Below are positions 13,073 to 21,368 of a stretch of DNA of 64,000 nt, one piece after another (within the stretch, counting starts at the first letter, position 1; each line of letters starts with the position of its first letter). The stretch is from positions 1 through 64,000 of the forward strand of contig CAWHBI010000041.1 of assembly GCA_963827545.1 (NCBI GenBank), in the 5' to 3' direction. The DNA is from AWTP1-13 sp963827545 (GTDB lineage Bacteria; Pseudomonadota; Alphaproteobacteria; Rhizobiales; Hyphomicrobiaceae). Made by a program: the position numbers and the translations under genes. Under the pieces are notes generated by a model. The model was not told where the DNA came from. It worked only from the letters and a program-made list of their open reading frames with translations, and did no database searches.

Positions 13073-14167
13073 ATGGGCGAAGGCGCAGAGCATGGGGCAG
13101 CCGGCTCCTTTCGCGGCGCGTTTGCGCGCGGGCTTCTGATCGCGTTTTCCGTGCCCGCCGCGGTGCTGCTCTGCACGGCGCTGGGATTTGGCGCGCTTGC
13201 CCGCGACGGGGGATTCTCGGCCGGACACACGGCTTTCCTGTCGCTCGCCCTGTTCGCGCTGCCGAACCAGGTGGTTCTGGTCGATCAGCTGGCGCGCAAC
13301 GAGACGGTGGCCGCGGCGGCGCTGGCGGTGGCGCTGACGGCGGTGCGTCTCCTGCCGATGACCGTGACGATTGCTCCACTTTTTCGGGGCAGCAGGCCGC
13401 GGCCCCTGCTCGAGTTCGTGGCCGGCCACTTCGTCGCCATCACCACCTGGATCGAGGCCAACCGCCGGCTGCCGGGCCTGGCTGCGGATCTGCGTCTGCC
13501 CTACCAGCTGGGCGTCGGGGTTGCGATCTCGGCCGTGATGCTGACGGGCGCGCTTTGCGGCTATGCGCTGGCCGGGACCGTGCCGGCGGTGGTGTCGGCG
13601 GCGCTGCTGTTCCTGACGCCGATCTATTTTCTGCTTTCGCTGGTGGCGACCTCGCAGTCGCGCATGGACCTGGTGGCTATTGCGCTGGGGGCCGGGCTGG
13701 CGCCGGTGCTGTATGTGGTCGCGCCGGGATTCGACCTGCTGGCCACCGGGCTGATCGGCGGGACGCTCGCATTTCTGTGGGGCGGACGGGCGCGTCTGGC
13801 GGGGCAGGCGCGGGAGGGCCCCATGAATTTTCTCAACGACGGGTTCGGCGGCTATCTGACCCTGTTCGTGGCCGGCTTTCTGGCGACCGAGATGTGGCGC
13901 TGGCTCGGCCTCGCCGTGGGAAGCCGCCTCGACGTTGCCGGCGCGCCGTTTCAATGGGTGCGAGCGGTGGCGACCGCGCTGGTCGCAGGCCTGGTGACGC
14001 GCATGGTGCTGTTTCCGGCCGGCGCTTTGGCCAATGTAGCCTTAGGGGTCCGTCTCGGCGCCTTCGCTGGCGGCCTGGCGCTCTACTTTGCCTTGCGCCG
14101 CAATCTCGCCGCGGGCGTGGCCGGCGGCGCCGCGCTGCTGATAGCGGCACAGCTCGTGCGCGCTTGA
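13073..14167 (+). CDS. AzlC-AzlD fusion branched-chain amino acid permease
   Basis: Inner membrane protein of ~364 residues. The first ~230 residues match the AzlC permease family (ARGLLIAFSVPAAVLLCTALGF, SLALFALPNQVVLVDQLARNE, AVRLLPMTVTIAPLF). The last ~100 (GGYLTLFVAGFLATEMWRWLG and three more hydrophobic spans) look like AzlD, which is normally a separate small gene. Proteins of this pair export branched-chain amino acids in characterised cases. The start at 13073 (MGEGAEHG) is chosen over 12935 because GAGGGA lies just upstream and the earlier part is not membrane-like. It stands alone after the IS remnant. Confidence 0.8.
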   Translation: MGEGAEHGAAGSFRGAFARGLLIAFSVPAAVLLCTALGFGALARDGGFSAGHTAFLSLALFALPNQVVLVDQLARNETVAAAALAVALTAVRLLPMTVTIAPLFRGSRPRPLLEFVAGHFVAITTWIEANRRLPGLAADLRLPYQLGVGVAISAVMLTGALCGYALAGTVPAVVSAALLFLTPIYFLLSLVATSQSRMDLVAIALGAGLAPVLYVVAPGFDLLATGLIGGTLAFLWGGRARLAGQAREGPMNFLNDGFGGYLTLFVAGFLATEMWRWLGLAVGSRLDVAGAPFQWVRAVATALVAGLVTRMVLFPAGALANVALGVRLGAFAGGLALYFALRRNLAAGVAGGAALLIAAQLVRA

Positions 14168-14231
14168 CCCGCATTCGCGTGAGCGCGCCGATGCTCCCCC
14201 CGTGAGCGCTCAGGGACCCTCACGTGAGCGC

Positions 14232-15248
14232 TCACGCGCGCGCTGCGCGCCACACCCGATAGCGCCCGGTCTCCGCCACGATGCTGACCTCGCCGAAGTG
14301 CTGCGCGAGCCTGCGGTCGAGCGGCACGCGGCGCTGCACGACGATCTGCAGCATGCCACCGGGCGCCAGGGAAGCCGGCGCTGAGCCGATCAGCTGCTCG
14401 ATGAGGGCGTGGTCCTCGGCGATGCCCTGATGCAGCGGCGGGTTGGACAGGATGGCATCGTAAGCCTGCCGGCCGGCATCCGCGAGGCTGGCGCCGAGGA
14501 TGCCGCGAGCGCCGGCCACATTCTCGCGCAGCGCTTGCAGGGCCACCGCGTCGTTGTCGAGGGCATCCACCACGGCATCCGGCGCGAGCGCCTGCGTGGC
14601 GGCCGCAATGATCCCCGTGCCGCATCCGAAATCCAGCACGCGAGCGCCTGCCGCGGGCGGCGGCAGCGCGCTCAGCAGCAGCGCGGTGCCCTCATCGATG
14701 CGGCCTGCCGCGAACGTGCCGGGATAGCTCACCCAGTCGCGCACGATGCCGCCGATGGCGATACGGGACAGTGTGCGCCAGGCTGCCAGCGTGCCCCGCA
14801 GCGCCTCCCCGTCCGCGCTCACGGTGGCCCTCGCGATGCGCCCGTGAGCGCGCGCTGCAACGCTCTCGGCCGCGCCGCCCGTTGTCTGCGCCAGCATCAC
14901 GACGGCGCTGCGGATGCCCTCGTCGTTGCCGCCGTAAAGCACCACCGGGGCCCCGGTGCGGAGCACGCTGCAGACCGCGTGCAAGGCCATCGCCTGTTCC
15001 TCGCGAGCCTTGGGGAGGCGCACCAGGGCCGCATCGAAGGGTCCCGCAGGCGGCCACGGCGTGGCGGGGATGCCTGCGACCAGCCGCCGGTTCCAGATGG
15101 CAAACGCAACCGCGCGCGCCGCCAGAACCGAGGGCAGCGTCCCGCCCTGGTTGACGAGCAGAACCCGACCACCGAGGTCAATATCCCCGAGGTTGCGCCC
15201 GATCAGAGCGTCGGCCGCGCCTTCCGGATCATCCGCCCACCGGCTCAT
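14232..15248 (-). CDS. RsmC-like SAM-dependent methyltransferase
   Basis: Cytosolic methyltransferase of 338 residues with the two-domain layout of RsmC, which methylates G1207 of 16S rRNA. The N-terminal half is a degenerate methyltransferase-like fold. The C-terminal half carries the SAM-binding loop VLDFGCGTGIIA, DALDNDAVALQAL and the catalytic SNPPLHQG motif typical of N-methylation of guanine or adenine. The start at 15248 lies 11 bp after the upstream NAD(P)-binding gene, so both are probably co-transcribed. RsmG/RsmD-type or protein targets cannot be excluded. Confidence 0.8.
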   Translation of the reverse strand: MSRWADDPEGAADALIGRNLGDIDLGGRVLLVNQGGTLPSVLAARAVAFAIWNRRLVAGIPATPWPPAGPFDAALVRLPKAREEQAMALHAVCSVLRTGAPVVLYGGNDEGIRSAVVMLAQTTGGAAESVAARAHGRIARATVSADGEALRGTLAAWRTLSRIAIGGIVRDWVSYPGTFAAGRIDEGTALLLSALPPPAAGARVLDFGCGTGIIAAATQALAPDAVVDALDNDAVALQALRENVAGARGILGASLADAGRQAYDAILSNPPLHQGIAEDHALIEQLIGSAPASLAPGGMLQIVVQRRVPLDRRLAQHFGEVSIVAETGRYRVWRAARA

Positions 15249-15258
15249 CGCATGCGGC

Positions 15259-15903
15259 TCATGAAATAAGCAGCGGCGTCTGGCCGAGGAAACGGCGCTC
15301 GAACGCCTCGCGCACCAGGAAATCGGCCACGTCGGCCCGGCTGATGGCTCCGGCACGCCAGTCCTTGGCATCGGTCAGGGCGCGCACCCGGCCGGTCGCC
15401 GGGCCGCTGGTCAGCATCCCCGGCCGGGCGATGGTCCAGTCGAGCCCGCTCGCCCGGATCATCTGCTCCTGCACGTCCTTGTCGTCGTAGACGCGCTTCA
15501 GGATCAGAGGAAACGCGATGGCATCATAGAGGAAGCCACCATGACCGCGGCTGTCGCCGGCGCCGAGCCCGGTCACGGCGACCAGCCGCATTACCCCCTT
15601 TGCGCGCATGGCGTCGATCAGGATTCGCGTGGCTTGGGAGAAGAGATCGGTGCCCCAGATCACCGCCTGCGGGCCCTTCGGCGCACCCAGCGTTTCGATC
15701 ACAGCTTCCATGCCGTCGACCGCCCCAGCCACAGTCCCGGAATCGAGTGCGTCGCCGGCAATCTTTTCGAGCTCGGCGTGCTCGACCGGCAAGGCGGCCA
15801 CACCACGCGCCAGGGCGCGCACGCGGTGACCGGCGGCCAGCGCCCGCTTCACGGTCTCGAGGCCGATGCCCCGGCTGGCGCCGATGACGAGCATCCTCGC
15901 CAT
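15259..15903 (-). CDS. NAD(P)-binding oxidoreductase-like protein (NmrA/SDR type)
   Basis: Rossmann-fold protein of 214 residues with the dinucleotide-binding GASRGIGLETV near its N-terminus, then VIETLGAPKGPQAVIWGTDL, RLVAVTGLGAGDSRGHGG and LDWTIARPGMLT. It belongs to the atypical short-chain family (NAD(P)H-binding, NmrA-like). Members are reductases or redox sensors; no substrate can be given. It is the first gene of a pair with the RsmC-like methyltransferase. Confidence 0.8.
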   Translation of the reverse strand: MARMLVIGASRGIGLETVKRALAAGHRVRALARGVAALPVEHAELEKIAGDALDSGTVAGAVDGMEAVIETLGAPKGPQAVIWGTDLFSQATRILIDAMRAKGVMRLVAVTGLGAGDSRGHGGFLYDAIAFPLILKRVYDDKDVQEQMIRASGLDWTIARPGMLTSGPATGRVRALTDAKDWRAGAISRADVADFLVREAFERRFLGQTPLLIS

Positions 15904-15928
15904 GGGCCTCTCCTTTGCGCGGGCGGGC

Positions 15929-16351
15929 TCAGGCCGCCAGCGCCTTCTTGATCTTCTCGGCGTTGGCGGCGAGCACCTCGGGCTTCTCCATCTTGCTGGC
16001 GGCGGGTCCCAGCGACTTGCCCTCCCAGCGCGGCATGATGTGGAAGTGCAGGTGGAACACCACCTGTCCGCCGGCCGCCTCGTTCGCCTGGAGCAGCGTG
16101 AGCCCGTCTGCGTCGAACGCCTTCACCGCGGCCGCTGCAACCTTCTGCACCGTCTTCAGGCAGGCCGCCAGCTGCGCCGGGCTCGCATCCAGGAGATTGC
16201 GCACCGGTCCCTTCGGGATCACGAGAGTGTGGCCCTCGCACCTCGGCATGATGTCCATGAGGGCCAGCGTCTCGGCGTCCTCGTAGACCTTGTGGGACGG
16301 CAGCTCGCCGCGCAGGATCTTCGCAAACACGTTGTTGGTATCATATGCCAT
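15929..16351 (-). CDS. HIT-family nucleotide hydrolase
   Basis: Histidine-triad protein of 140 residues. The catalytic triad motif is HLHFHIMPRW (His100, 102, 104), and the opening NVFAKILRGELPSHKVYED is typical of Hint-like members, which hydrolyse purine phosphoramidates or AMP-lysine. PKGPVRNLLD and the GQVVFH turn are conserved. It is 25 bp upstream of the NAD(P)-binding gene in the same direction, so it may lead that operon. Confidence 0.93.
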   Translation of the reverse strand: MAYDTNNVFAKILRGELPSHKVYEDAETLALMDIMPRCEGHTLVIPKGPVRNLLDASPAQLAACLKTVQKVAAAAVKAFDADGLTLLQANEAAGGQVVFHLHFHIMPRWEGKSLGPAASKMEKPEVLAANAEKIKKALAA

Positions 16352-16492
16352 CAGAGCTTCCTTCGCGTACTCATCAGCGTGTTAATGGTCTCGTAACCGC
16401 GTCGTCAAGTTGCTCACAAAGTTAATCCGGCGCCAAGGTCCGTATGCGAAATTGAAACAGCTCGAGGGAGGAGCCTGCAAGAGTATCATCCG

Positions 16493-16699
16493 ATGCACGA
16501 CGCAGACAAAAACGCGAACCGCAAAGACACGGTCACCATAGCACGCCTTCGCGCCCTGCGGCGCGCCGAGCGCCTGGACATGATCGTCGCTTCCACACTG
16601 CTGCTGCTGCTGCTCTTCGGCTGGGCCATACGCTTTGCGCCGATCGACACCTGGCCGCGCGGCGATTTCCTGATCGCCACCACCTCCCGTCACGCCTGA
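16493..16699 (+). CDS. Small single-pass membrane protein
   Basis: A 68-residue protein with a basic N-terminus (RLRALRRAERL) and one hydrophobic helix of about 20 residues rich in leucine (VASTLLLLLLFGWAIRF), then a short periplasmic tail. The orientation is N-inside by the positive-inside rule. I recognise no family. It is divergent from the HIT gene. Confidence 0.6.
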   Translation: MHDADKNANRKDTVTIARLRALRRAERLDMIVASTLLLLLLFGWAIRFAPIDTWPRGDFLIATTSRHA

Positions 16700-16714
16700 T
16701 TGGGCGGGGCCGCC

Positions 16715-16793
16715 GTAGGGCGCAATAAGCGGCAGCGCATTGCGCCGATGGGTCCGTTTCGCAAACGGCGCAATACGGCTGACGCCTATTGCG
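16715..16793. repeat. GTAGGGCGCAATAAGCG palindromic repeat (copy 1)
   Basis: Starts GTAGGGCGCAATAAGCGGCA and continues GCGCATTGCGCCGATG, then CGGCGCAATACGGCTGACGC and CTATTGCGTCAC, forming a long imperfect hairpin. A close copy lies at 23940-24026. The right edge supplies the stop codon of the flavin reductase gene. Confidence 0.7.
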
Positions 16794-17354
16794 TCACAGG
16801 TTCTGCGGCTTGAACAGCTTGCGATACCTGCTGGTATTGGCGCCCGACATCATGAACACGCCGTCGCCCCGGTAGTGCAACGTGCGAGGGTAGCGGGGTG
16901 AGGCCGCAACGTGCGCCTTCACCACCTCCAGGACGAACAGGCTGTATTTCCTGATGAGGCTCGAATCCACCAGCCTGCATTCGAAATTGGCGTAGCACTC
17001 GCCGATCAGTGGTGCCTCGACCTTGGCGCCCTGCACTGCGGTCAATCCGAACCTGGTGAATTTGTCGATGTCGCGCCCGGAGCTGTTGCCGATGCCGACC
17101 ACCTTCGGCGCCAGATCCACGGTCGGGATGTTGATCACGCACTGCCGGCTGTCGCGGACCATGCCGAAGCTGTGGTTCTCGCTCCAGATGTAGCAGCCGA
17201 TGCGGGACGGCACGAACTCCATCACCATGTGCCAGCCTATGGTCATGATGTTCGTGTCGCCCCTCCACGCCGAGCTGACGAGCACGATCGGCCCTGGCTC
17301 CATAAACCGCCGGACTTCGGAGACGGGGTAGTCCCTCTTCTCGTATGCCTTCAT
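16794..17354 (-). CDS. Flavin reductase-family protein
   Basis: FMN-binding split-barrel protein of 186 residues. The family core is visible: PIVLVSSAWRGDTNIMTIGW, SFGMVRDSRQCVINIP and CYANFECRLVDSS. Relatives reduce flavins for partner oxygenases or bind FMN without a known partner. The start at 17354 (MKAYEKRDYP) has an excellent AAGGAGGAG site; the longer in-frame start at 17390 would place that site inside the gene. The stop lies within a palindromic repeat. Confidence 0.9.
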   Translation of the reverse strand: MKAYEKRDYPVSEVRRFMEPGPIVLVSSAWRGDTNIMTIGWHMVMEFVPSRIGCYIWSENHSFGMVRDSRQCVINIPTVDLAPKVVGIGNSSGRDIDKFTRFGLTAVQGAKVEAPLIGECYANFECRLVDSSLIRKYSLFVLEVVKAHVAASPRYPRTLHYRGDGVFMMSGANTSRYRKLFKPQNL

Positions 17355-17417
17355 GGCAGCTCCTCCTTGCCGCGAACTTGGCGCTATCAATTAACGCTTT
17401 CTTTACGATACAACTCG

Positions 17418-17443
17418 TGCTAGCAATTATCGTGTGCTAGCAC
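17418..17443. promoter_or_regulatory. Paired TGCTAGCA palindromes, probable ParA-operon operator
   Basis: Two copies of the perfect palindrome TGCTAGCA (17418-17425 and, within GTGCTAGCAC, 17434-17443), with centres about 17 bp apart, lie 42 bp upstream of the parA start. Small palindromes repeated at helical spacing are typical binding sites for ribbon-helix-helix partners of ParA, which often double as operator and centromere. Confidence 0.5.
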
Positions 17444-17484
17444 ATGCCATCGAGCGCTTGCCCTGATGGCGAGGGATGGTCGGT

Positions 17485-18144
17485 ATGCGAGTGTGGAGCA
17501 TCGTCAGCCAGAAAGGCGGCAGCGGAAAAACCACGCTCGCCCTGCATCTGGCGATCGCCGCGTCGAAGGAGCTGAAAGTGCTGGTGGTCGACCTCGATCC
17601 CCAGCAATCGGCCGAGCGCTGGCATACAATCAGGCAGCGAACCACGGGCAGCAAGGACGATCCCAGTGTGGCGGCCGGGCCCTATCAGAAGCTCCCCGAC
17701 ATGCTCCGGACCGCGCGCAAGCTCGGCGCCGACCTGGTGCTGATCGACACGCCGCCGAAGGTCGACAAGGCGATTGCCGCTTCGCTCGGCGCGGCCACCA
17801 TGGTCCTGGTGCCTTTGAAGAGCTCCATTCTCGACCTGCAGGCGCTGGAGGACTGCGCCGACGTCGTCGATCTCGCCAAGGCCAGACGGAAGACCGTCGT
17901 CATACTCAACGCCGTGCCGACCGGCCGAACCAGGGAGGCGACCATCAAGGAGGTACTGCGCTTCGCGACCCCGCACCGGTTGGAGATCATGCCGGAGCGC
18001 CTGAGTGATTTGCCGGCGTTCGCCCAGGGTCTTAAGAGCGGTCGTGGTGTCACGGAGGCTGAGAAGAATGGCACGGCAGCCAAGGAAATCACCGCACTCT
18101 ACGAAGCGCTCTGGGCGCGTGACAGCCAAAGCGCGGAAGCGTGA
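17485..18144 (+). CDS. parA: ParA-family partition/positioning ATPase
   Basis: Deviant Walker-A ATPase of 219 residues. The P-loop KGGSGKTT carries the signature lysine, followed by LVVDLDPQQSAERW (Walker A') and DLVLIDTPP (Walker B). ParA proteins bind DNA when ATP-bound and are released by a partner protein, segregating plasmids, chromosomes or protein complexes. The start at 17485 has GAGGGA nine bases upstream. The downstream ribbon-helix-helix gene overlaps its end by 26 bp if the GTG at 18119 is used. The pairing is more usual on plasmids, so it may be a relic of an integrated element. Confidence 0.88.
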   Translation: MRVWSIVSQKGGSGKTTLALHLAIAASKELKVLVVDLDPQQSAERWHTIRQRTTGSKDDPSVAAGPYQKLPDMLRTARKLGADLVLIDTPPKVDKAIAASLGAATMVLVPLKSSILDLQALEDCADVVDLAKARRKTVVILNAVPTGRTREATIKEVLRFATPHRLEIMPERLSDLPAFAQGLKSGRGVTEAEKNGTAAKEITALYEALWARDSQSAEA

Positions 18145-18457
18145 CGTGAAGCACTCGGGGCTCTCCATGACGGAGGAAATCAAGGCTGTCGTCACCGGCT
18201 ACACGCGCGCCGACACGGACAGGACGGCGGCGCGCCCTCAGCCGTCCCTGACGCAGGGCGTGAAGACGGTGGCCAGTCGCAAGCGCAATCCCCCCGCAAC
18301 GCGCACGGGCCGCAAGGGCATCGTCATCTACGTCGACCAGGAAACGGCCGCCGCCATCCGCCGCCTGGCGTCTGACTTCGACACCACCGTCCAGGCGCTG
18401 GGCGAAAAGGCATTCAAATACTTGTTCGAGAAGCTCGGAGAACCCTCGCCAGCGTAG
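18119..18457 (+). CDS. Ribbon-helix-helix ParA partner protein
   Basis: Small DNA-binding protein. The first half is disordered and basic; the C-terminus carries GIVIYVDQETAAAIRRLA then TTVQALGEKAFKYLF, a strand-helix-helix fold. The GTG at 18119 overlaps parA; an alternative ATG at 18167 (MTEEIKAVV) would shorten the basic leader. Basic N-termini in such partners often stimulate ParA ATPase. The stop is directly followed by a palindromic repeat. Confidence 0.75.
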   Translation: MTAKARKRDVKHSGLSMTEEIKAVVTGYTRADTDRTAARPQPSLTQGVKTVASRKRNPPATRTGRKGIVIYVDQETAAAIRRLASDFDTTVQALGEKAFKYLFEKLGEPSPA

Positions 18458-18459
18458 GC

Positions 18460-18545
18460 GTAGGTTGGGTTAGCGCGTCAGCGCGTAACCCAACGTTGGT
18501 ACCTCGGACGTGTTGGGTTACGGGCTTCGCCCTAGCCCAACCTAC
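18460..18545. repeat. GTAGGTTGGGTTAGCGCG palindromic repeat (short copy)
   Basis: Edges GTAGGTTGGGTTAGCGCG and CTAGCCCAACCTAC are complementary, with inner GCGTAACCCAAC and GTTGGGTTACG also complementary, giving two nested arms. It starts two bases after the stop of the ribbon-helix-helix gene. This is the shortest of the copies in this window. Confidence 0.8.
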
Positions 18546-18567
18546 CTGTGATGTTGCTTAGAGCATC

Positions 18568-19899
18568 GTGAGTACGCGCATGAGCAATCCCATCTCTCTT
18601 TCAGACGCGGTGAAGCTGGCCGCGGTCACCAGCATGTCACTGACCGACGCGGTGAAGGAAGCGGCTCGAGGTGGCGCCGACTGCACGGTCATCAGCTTCC
18701 CCCACCACGGTCGCGACGGCAAACGCGATATCACGCGGAGCGCGGCGGGCCATCCCGCGGCCATCCCGCTCGCCATCGACAACGGCTCGCTGCCCAAGTC
18801 CAGACACGAGCGAGAGCTTGCAGCGCCGCACGCGGGTGCAGCAGTTCAATGCCGACAAGCGGCCGCATCGATCCCGGTCGAAGCCAACCCCCTTGCGGCG
18901 CGCCGTTCGGGGAGGTGGCTGCTTGTAAGTTGCGCGAAGCTCTGTGTGACCGCAGTTCTGGCTTTCGGAGTTCTGGTGGCCGGATCCACCGCCATCGGCT
19001 CGGGCGGGCCATCTCTGGGCACGGCGCAAAAGCGCGTGGCACTCGTCATCGGCAATGCCGCGTATCAGTACACACCCAAGCTCGACAACCCGAGGAACGA
19101 TGCAGCCGATGTGAGCGCCGCGCTCAAGCGGGTCGGCTTCCAGGTCACCGAAGGCTTCGATCTCGACAAGGCGGCATTCGACAGAAAGGTGCGCGACTTC
19201 GCCGGTACCCTGCAGGGCGCCGAGGTGGCGGTGTTCTTCTATGCGGGCCACGGATTGCAGGTGTCGGGGCACAACTACCTGGTACCCGTGGATGCCCAGC
19301 TGGGCAACCTTTCGGCCCTCGACTTCGAGATGGTGCGTCTCGACCTCGTGCACCGGACGATGGAGCGGGAGGCCCAGACCAACATCCTGTTTTTCGATGC
19401 CTGCCGGCACAATCCCCTGGGCCGCAACCTCGCCCGCGCCATGGGCACGCGCTCCGCCGAGATCGGGCGCGGTCTGGCCCAGGTCGAGGCCGGTGCAGGC
19501 ACGCTCATCAGCTTCTCGACCCAGCCGGGCAACGTGGCGCTCGACGGCACGGGGCGCAATTCGCCATTCGCCGGTGCGCTGGTCAAGCAGCTGAACGCAT
19601 CCAACGATGATGTGGGCGCCATCCTGATCTCCGTGCGCAACGACGTCATGAAAGCGACGGATCGCAAGCAGGTGCCGTGGGAGCACTCTGCGCTGACGGG
19701 GCGCTTCTATTTCAACCCTGCCAGCCAGCCCCCTGTTCCGGCATCGGCGCCGGCCGTCAGATCGAGCGAGGCCGCCGAAGCCTGGAACGCGACCAGGGAC
19801 AGCCGGAACATCGCCGTGCTCGAGGCATTCGTCGTGCGCTACAAGGATACATTCTACGCGGAGCTGGCGCGGGCACGCATCGAGGATTTGAGGAAGTAG
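18568..19899 (+). CDS. Membrane-anchored caspase-family (C14) protein
   Basis: A 443-residue protein with a C14 caspase-like domain at about residues 155-370. RVALVIGNAAYQYTPKLDNP opens it; the catalytic histidine is in FFYAGHG (His228) and the cysteine in FFDACRHNP (Cys279). One membrane span lies at about 117-140 (LLVSCAKLCVTAVLAFGVLV), preceded by arginines, so the N-terminus should be inside and the protease domain in the periplasm. The N-terminal 115 residues are unusual: a motif of the form SLSDAVKLA / SLTDAVKEA occurs twice at about 9-32. The C-terminus (from EAWNATRDSRN) resembles a short helical tail seen in related proteins. A second start is the ATG at 18580. No substrate is evident. 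Confidence 0.85.
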   Translation: MSTRMSNPISLSDAVKLAAVTSMSLTDAVKEAARGGADCTVISFPHHGRDGKRDITRSAAGHPAAIPLAIDNGSLPKSRHERELAAPHAGAAVQCRQAAASIPVEANPLAARRSGRWLLVSCAKLCVTAVLAFGVLVAGSTAIGSGGPSLGTAQKRVALVIGNAAYQYTPKLDNPRNDAADVSAALKRVGFQVTEGFDLDKAAFDRKVRDFAGTLQGAEVAVFFYAGHGLQVSGHNYLVPVDAQLGNLSALDFEMVRLDLVHRTMEREAQTNILFFDACRHNPLGRNLARAMGTRSAEIGRGLAQVEAGAGTLISFSTQPGNVALDGTGRNSPFAGALVKQLNASNDDVGAILISVRNDVMKATDRKQVPWEHSALTGRFYFNPASQPPVPASAPAVRSSEAAEAWNATRDSRNIAVLEAFVVRYKDTFYAELARARIEDLRK

Positions 19900-19973
19900 C
19901 GGGGCGGCTCCACCGGCCTTCCGCAATGGCGTTGCGCCATTCAAGTGTTGTCATACCGTCGAGCCAATGAATC

Positions 19974-20131
19974 CACCCGTCATCCCGGAATCCACCCACA
20001 CCACCCGTCATCCTGGAAGCCGAGCCGCAGGCGAGGCTATCCGGGACCTGCCGCGAAGATTTCCCATGCCGCAGATCCCGGCTCTGCGCGATCGCGCATC
20101 CTGCGCAATCGCTTGGCCGGGATGACGGGTG
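19974..20131. repeat. CACCCGTCATCCCGG repeat (copy 4, compound)
   Basis: Begins CACCCGTCATCCCGGAATCC, has a second inner CACCCGTCATCCTGG after 20 bases as if one copy nested in another, and closes with GGCCGGGATGACGGGTGG. Inner ATCCGGGACCTGCCGC and GCCGCAGATCCCGG pair. It sits between two convergent genes. Confidence 0.7.
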
Positions 20132-20141
20132 GAACGCTCGA

Positions 20142-21167
20142 TCAGGCACGAGATCGCAGCTGCTTGCGGATGTCTCGCGGCGCTGCGCCGAACCAGCTCT
20201 TGCCCGCCCTGGAAAATGCACTGAGCTCGGAGAAGCCGAGGAGGAAGGCAATCTCCGTCATGGGAAGTGTCGTTTCGTTGATGTAGTGATCGGCCATGGC
20301 CTTGCGGGTTTCGTCGAGGAGATCGCGGAAGGTGGTGCGTGCTTGCTCGAGCTGGCGCCGCAGGCCGTGGCGTGACAGACCCATGGCCTTGGCAGCGCCG
20401 CCAAGGCTCACGTCCCCGTGCGACAGGCTCGCGCTGATGTAGGATATGAGGCTGAACAGCGAATCTGCCGTCTGCTCCCGCTCGGCGAGTGCCTTCTTGG
20501 CCGCTGACACGACGACCTTGTAGAGATGCGGGTCGGCGGCGGGAAGCTCCCGATCGAGCGTTTCGGTTGCAATGCCGATCCGGTTCTGCGGCCGCTTGAA
20601 GCTCACGCGCGCCCCGAAGATGCGTCTGAACTCGTCGATCGCTTTGGGTTTGCTTCGCTCGAGCTCGACGAGGAGGGGAAGAGAGGGGTCGCGCATGATG
20701 TAGCGGATGCGCACAACGCGCAGGGCCGATGACGCGTCGATCAGCTGCGCCCTCGGGCCGAATGCGGCCGGCAAGCGTGTGACAATATGGCTGATGCGCG
20801 GCCGTTCCTCGAACCGAGTATCGAGCCCGTCGGAGATGAGCGCCAGGAAGCGCACGTAGTCGGTGAGGGCGACGCGCAGCGTCGGCGCGTTGGAGATCAC
20901 GTAGTCGAGCGTGCCCGTCGTGCCGATTTGGAAGGTTTCTCCGAGCTGCGCGCCGAACGCGTCGTTTCCCGTCTCGCGCGCCGCGGTGTCCAGCAGCCGG
21001 GCGATGCTGCGCAGAGGGACTTGACCCTCCGGATCATAGGCAACGGCCGGGTCGATCCCGACGGCGAGCACAGCGCGCTGGTAGTCGAGACCGCGGCTCC
21101 GCATGAAGGCTTCGAGCGTGACGAGGCCCTGCGCCGTGATGCTTCTCTGATAGCTCGAAGAGCCCAC
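20142..21167 (-). CDS. AraC-family transcriptional regulator (arabinose-binding-domain type)
   Basis: A 341-residue regulator. The N-terminal ~190 residues match the ligand-binding domain of OruR/ArgR-like AraC proteins (GLVTLEAFMRSRGLDYQRAV, LRSIARLLDTAA, GTLDYVISNAPTLREAL-like). The C-terminal ~100 residues hold the double helix-turn-helix (GDVSLGGAAKAMGLSRHGL, then MTEIAFLLGFSELSAFSRA and WFGAAPRDIRKQL). It is divergent from the hypothetical gene at 21369, with 201 bp between. Its target cannot be inferred. Confidence 0.9.
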   Translation of the reverse strand: MGSSSYQRSITAQGLVTLEAFMRSRGLDYQRAVLAVGIDPAVAYDPEGQVPLRSIARLLDTAARETGNDAFGAQLGETFQIGTTGTLDYVISNAPTLRVALTDYVRFLALISDGLDTRFEERPRISHIVTRLPAAFGPRAQLIDASSALRVVRIRYIMRDPSLPLLVELERSKPKAIDEFRRIFGARVSFKRPQNRIGIATETLDRELPAADPHLYKVVVSAAKKALAEREQTADSLFSLISYISASLSHGDVSLGGAAKAMGLSRHGLRRQLEQARTTFRDLLDETRKAMADHYINETTLPMTEIAFLLGFSELSAFSRAGKSWFGAAPRDIRKQLRSRA

Positions 21168-21368
21168 CGAGCACGGCCCCCGAAAGCTGGCTGGCCGTGG
21201 AGCGCACTCAATCGGAGGCGATCTGCCGCACCCGATTGCTCATCCTGCTCGCGGCCACTTGCATCGCATGTCAAATTCCGCGCATCTGCGGTCAAGTCTA
21301 TCCTCTTGCCCCACGTTAGTCACCATACGCCGAATTGGCCGGTAGCGTGTCGGGACGGGCGATGGGCA

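Noticed and set aside
18637..19944. A 435-residue minus-strand open frame over the caspase-like gene
   Set aside because: It lacks motifs and is Arg/His-rich, whereas the plus strand gives a caspase domain with catalytic His and Cys.
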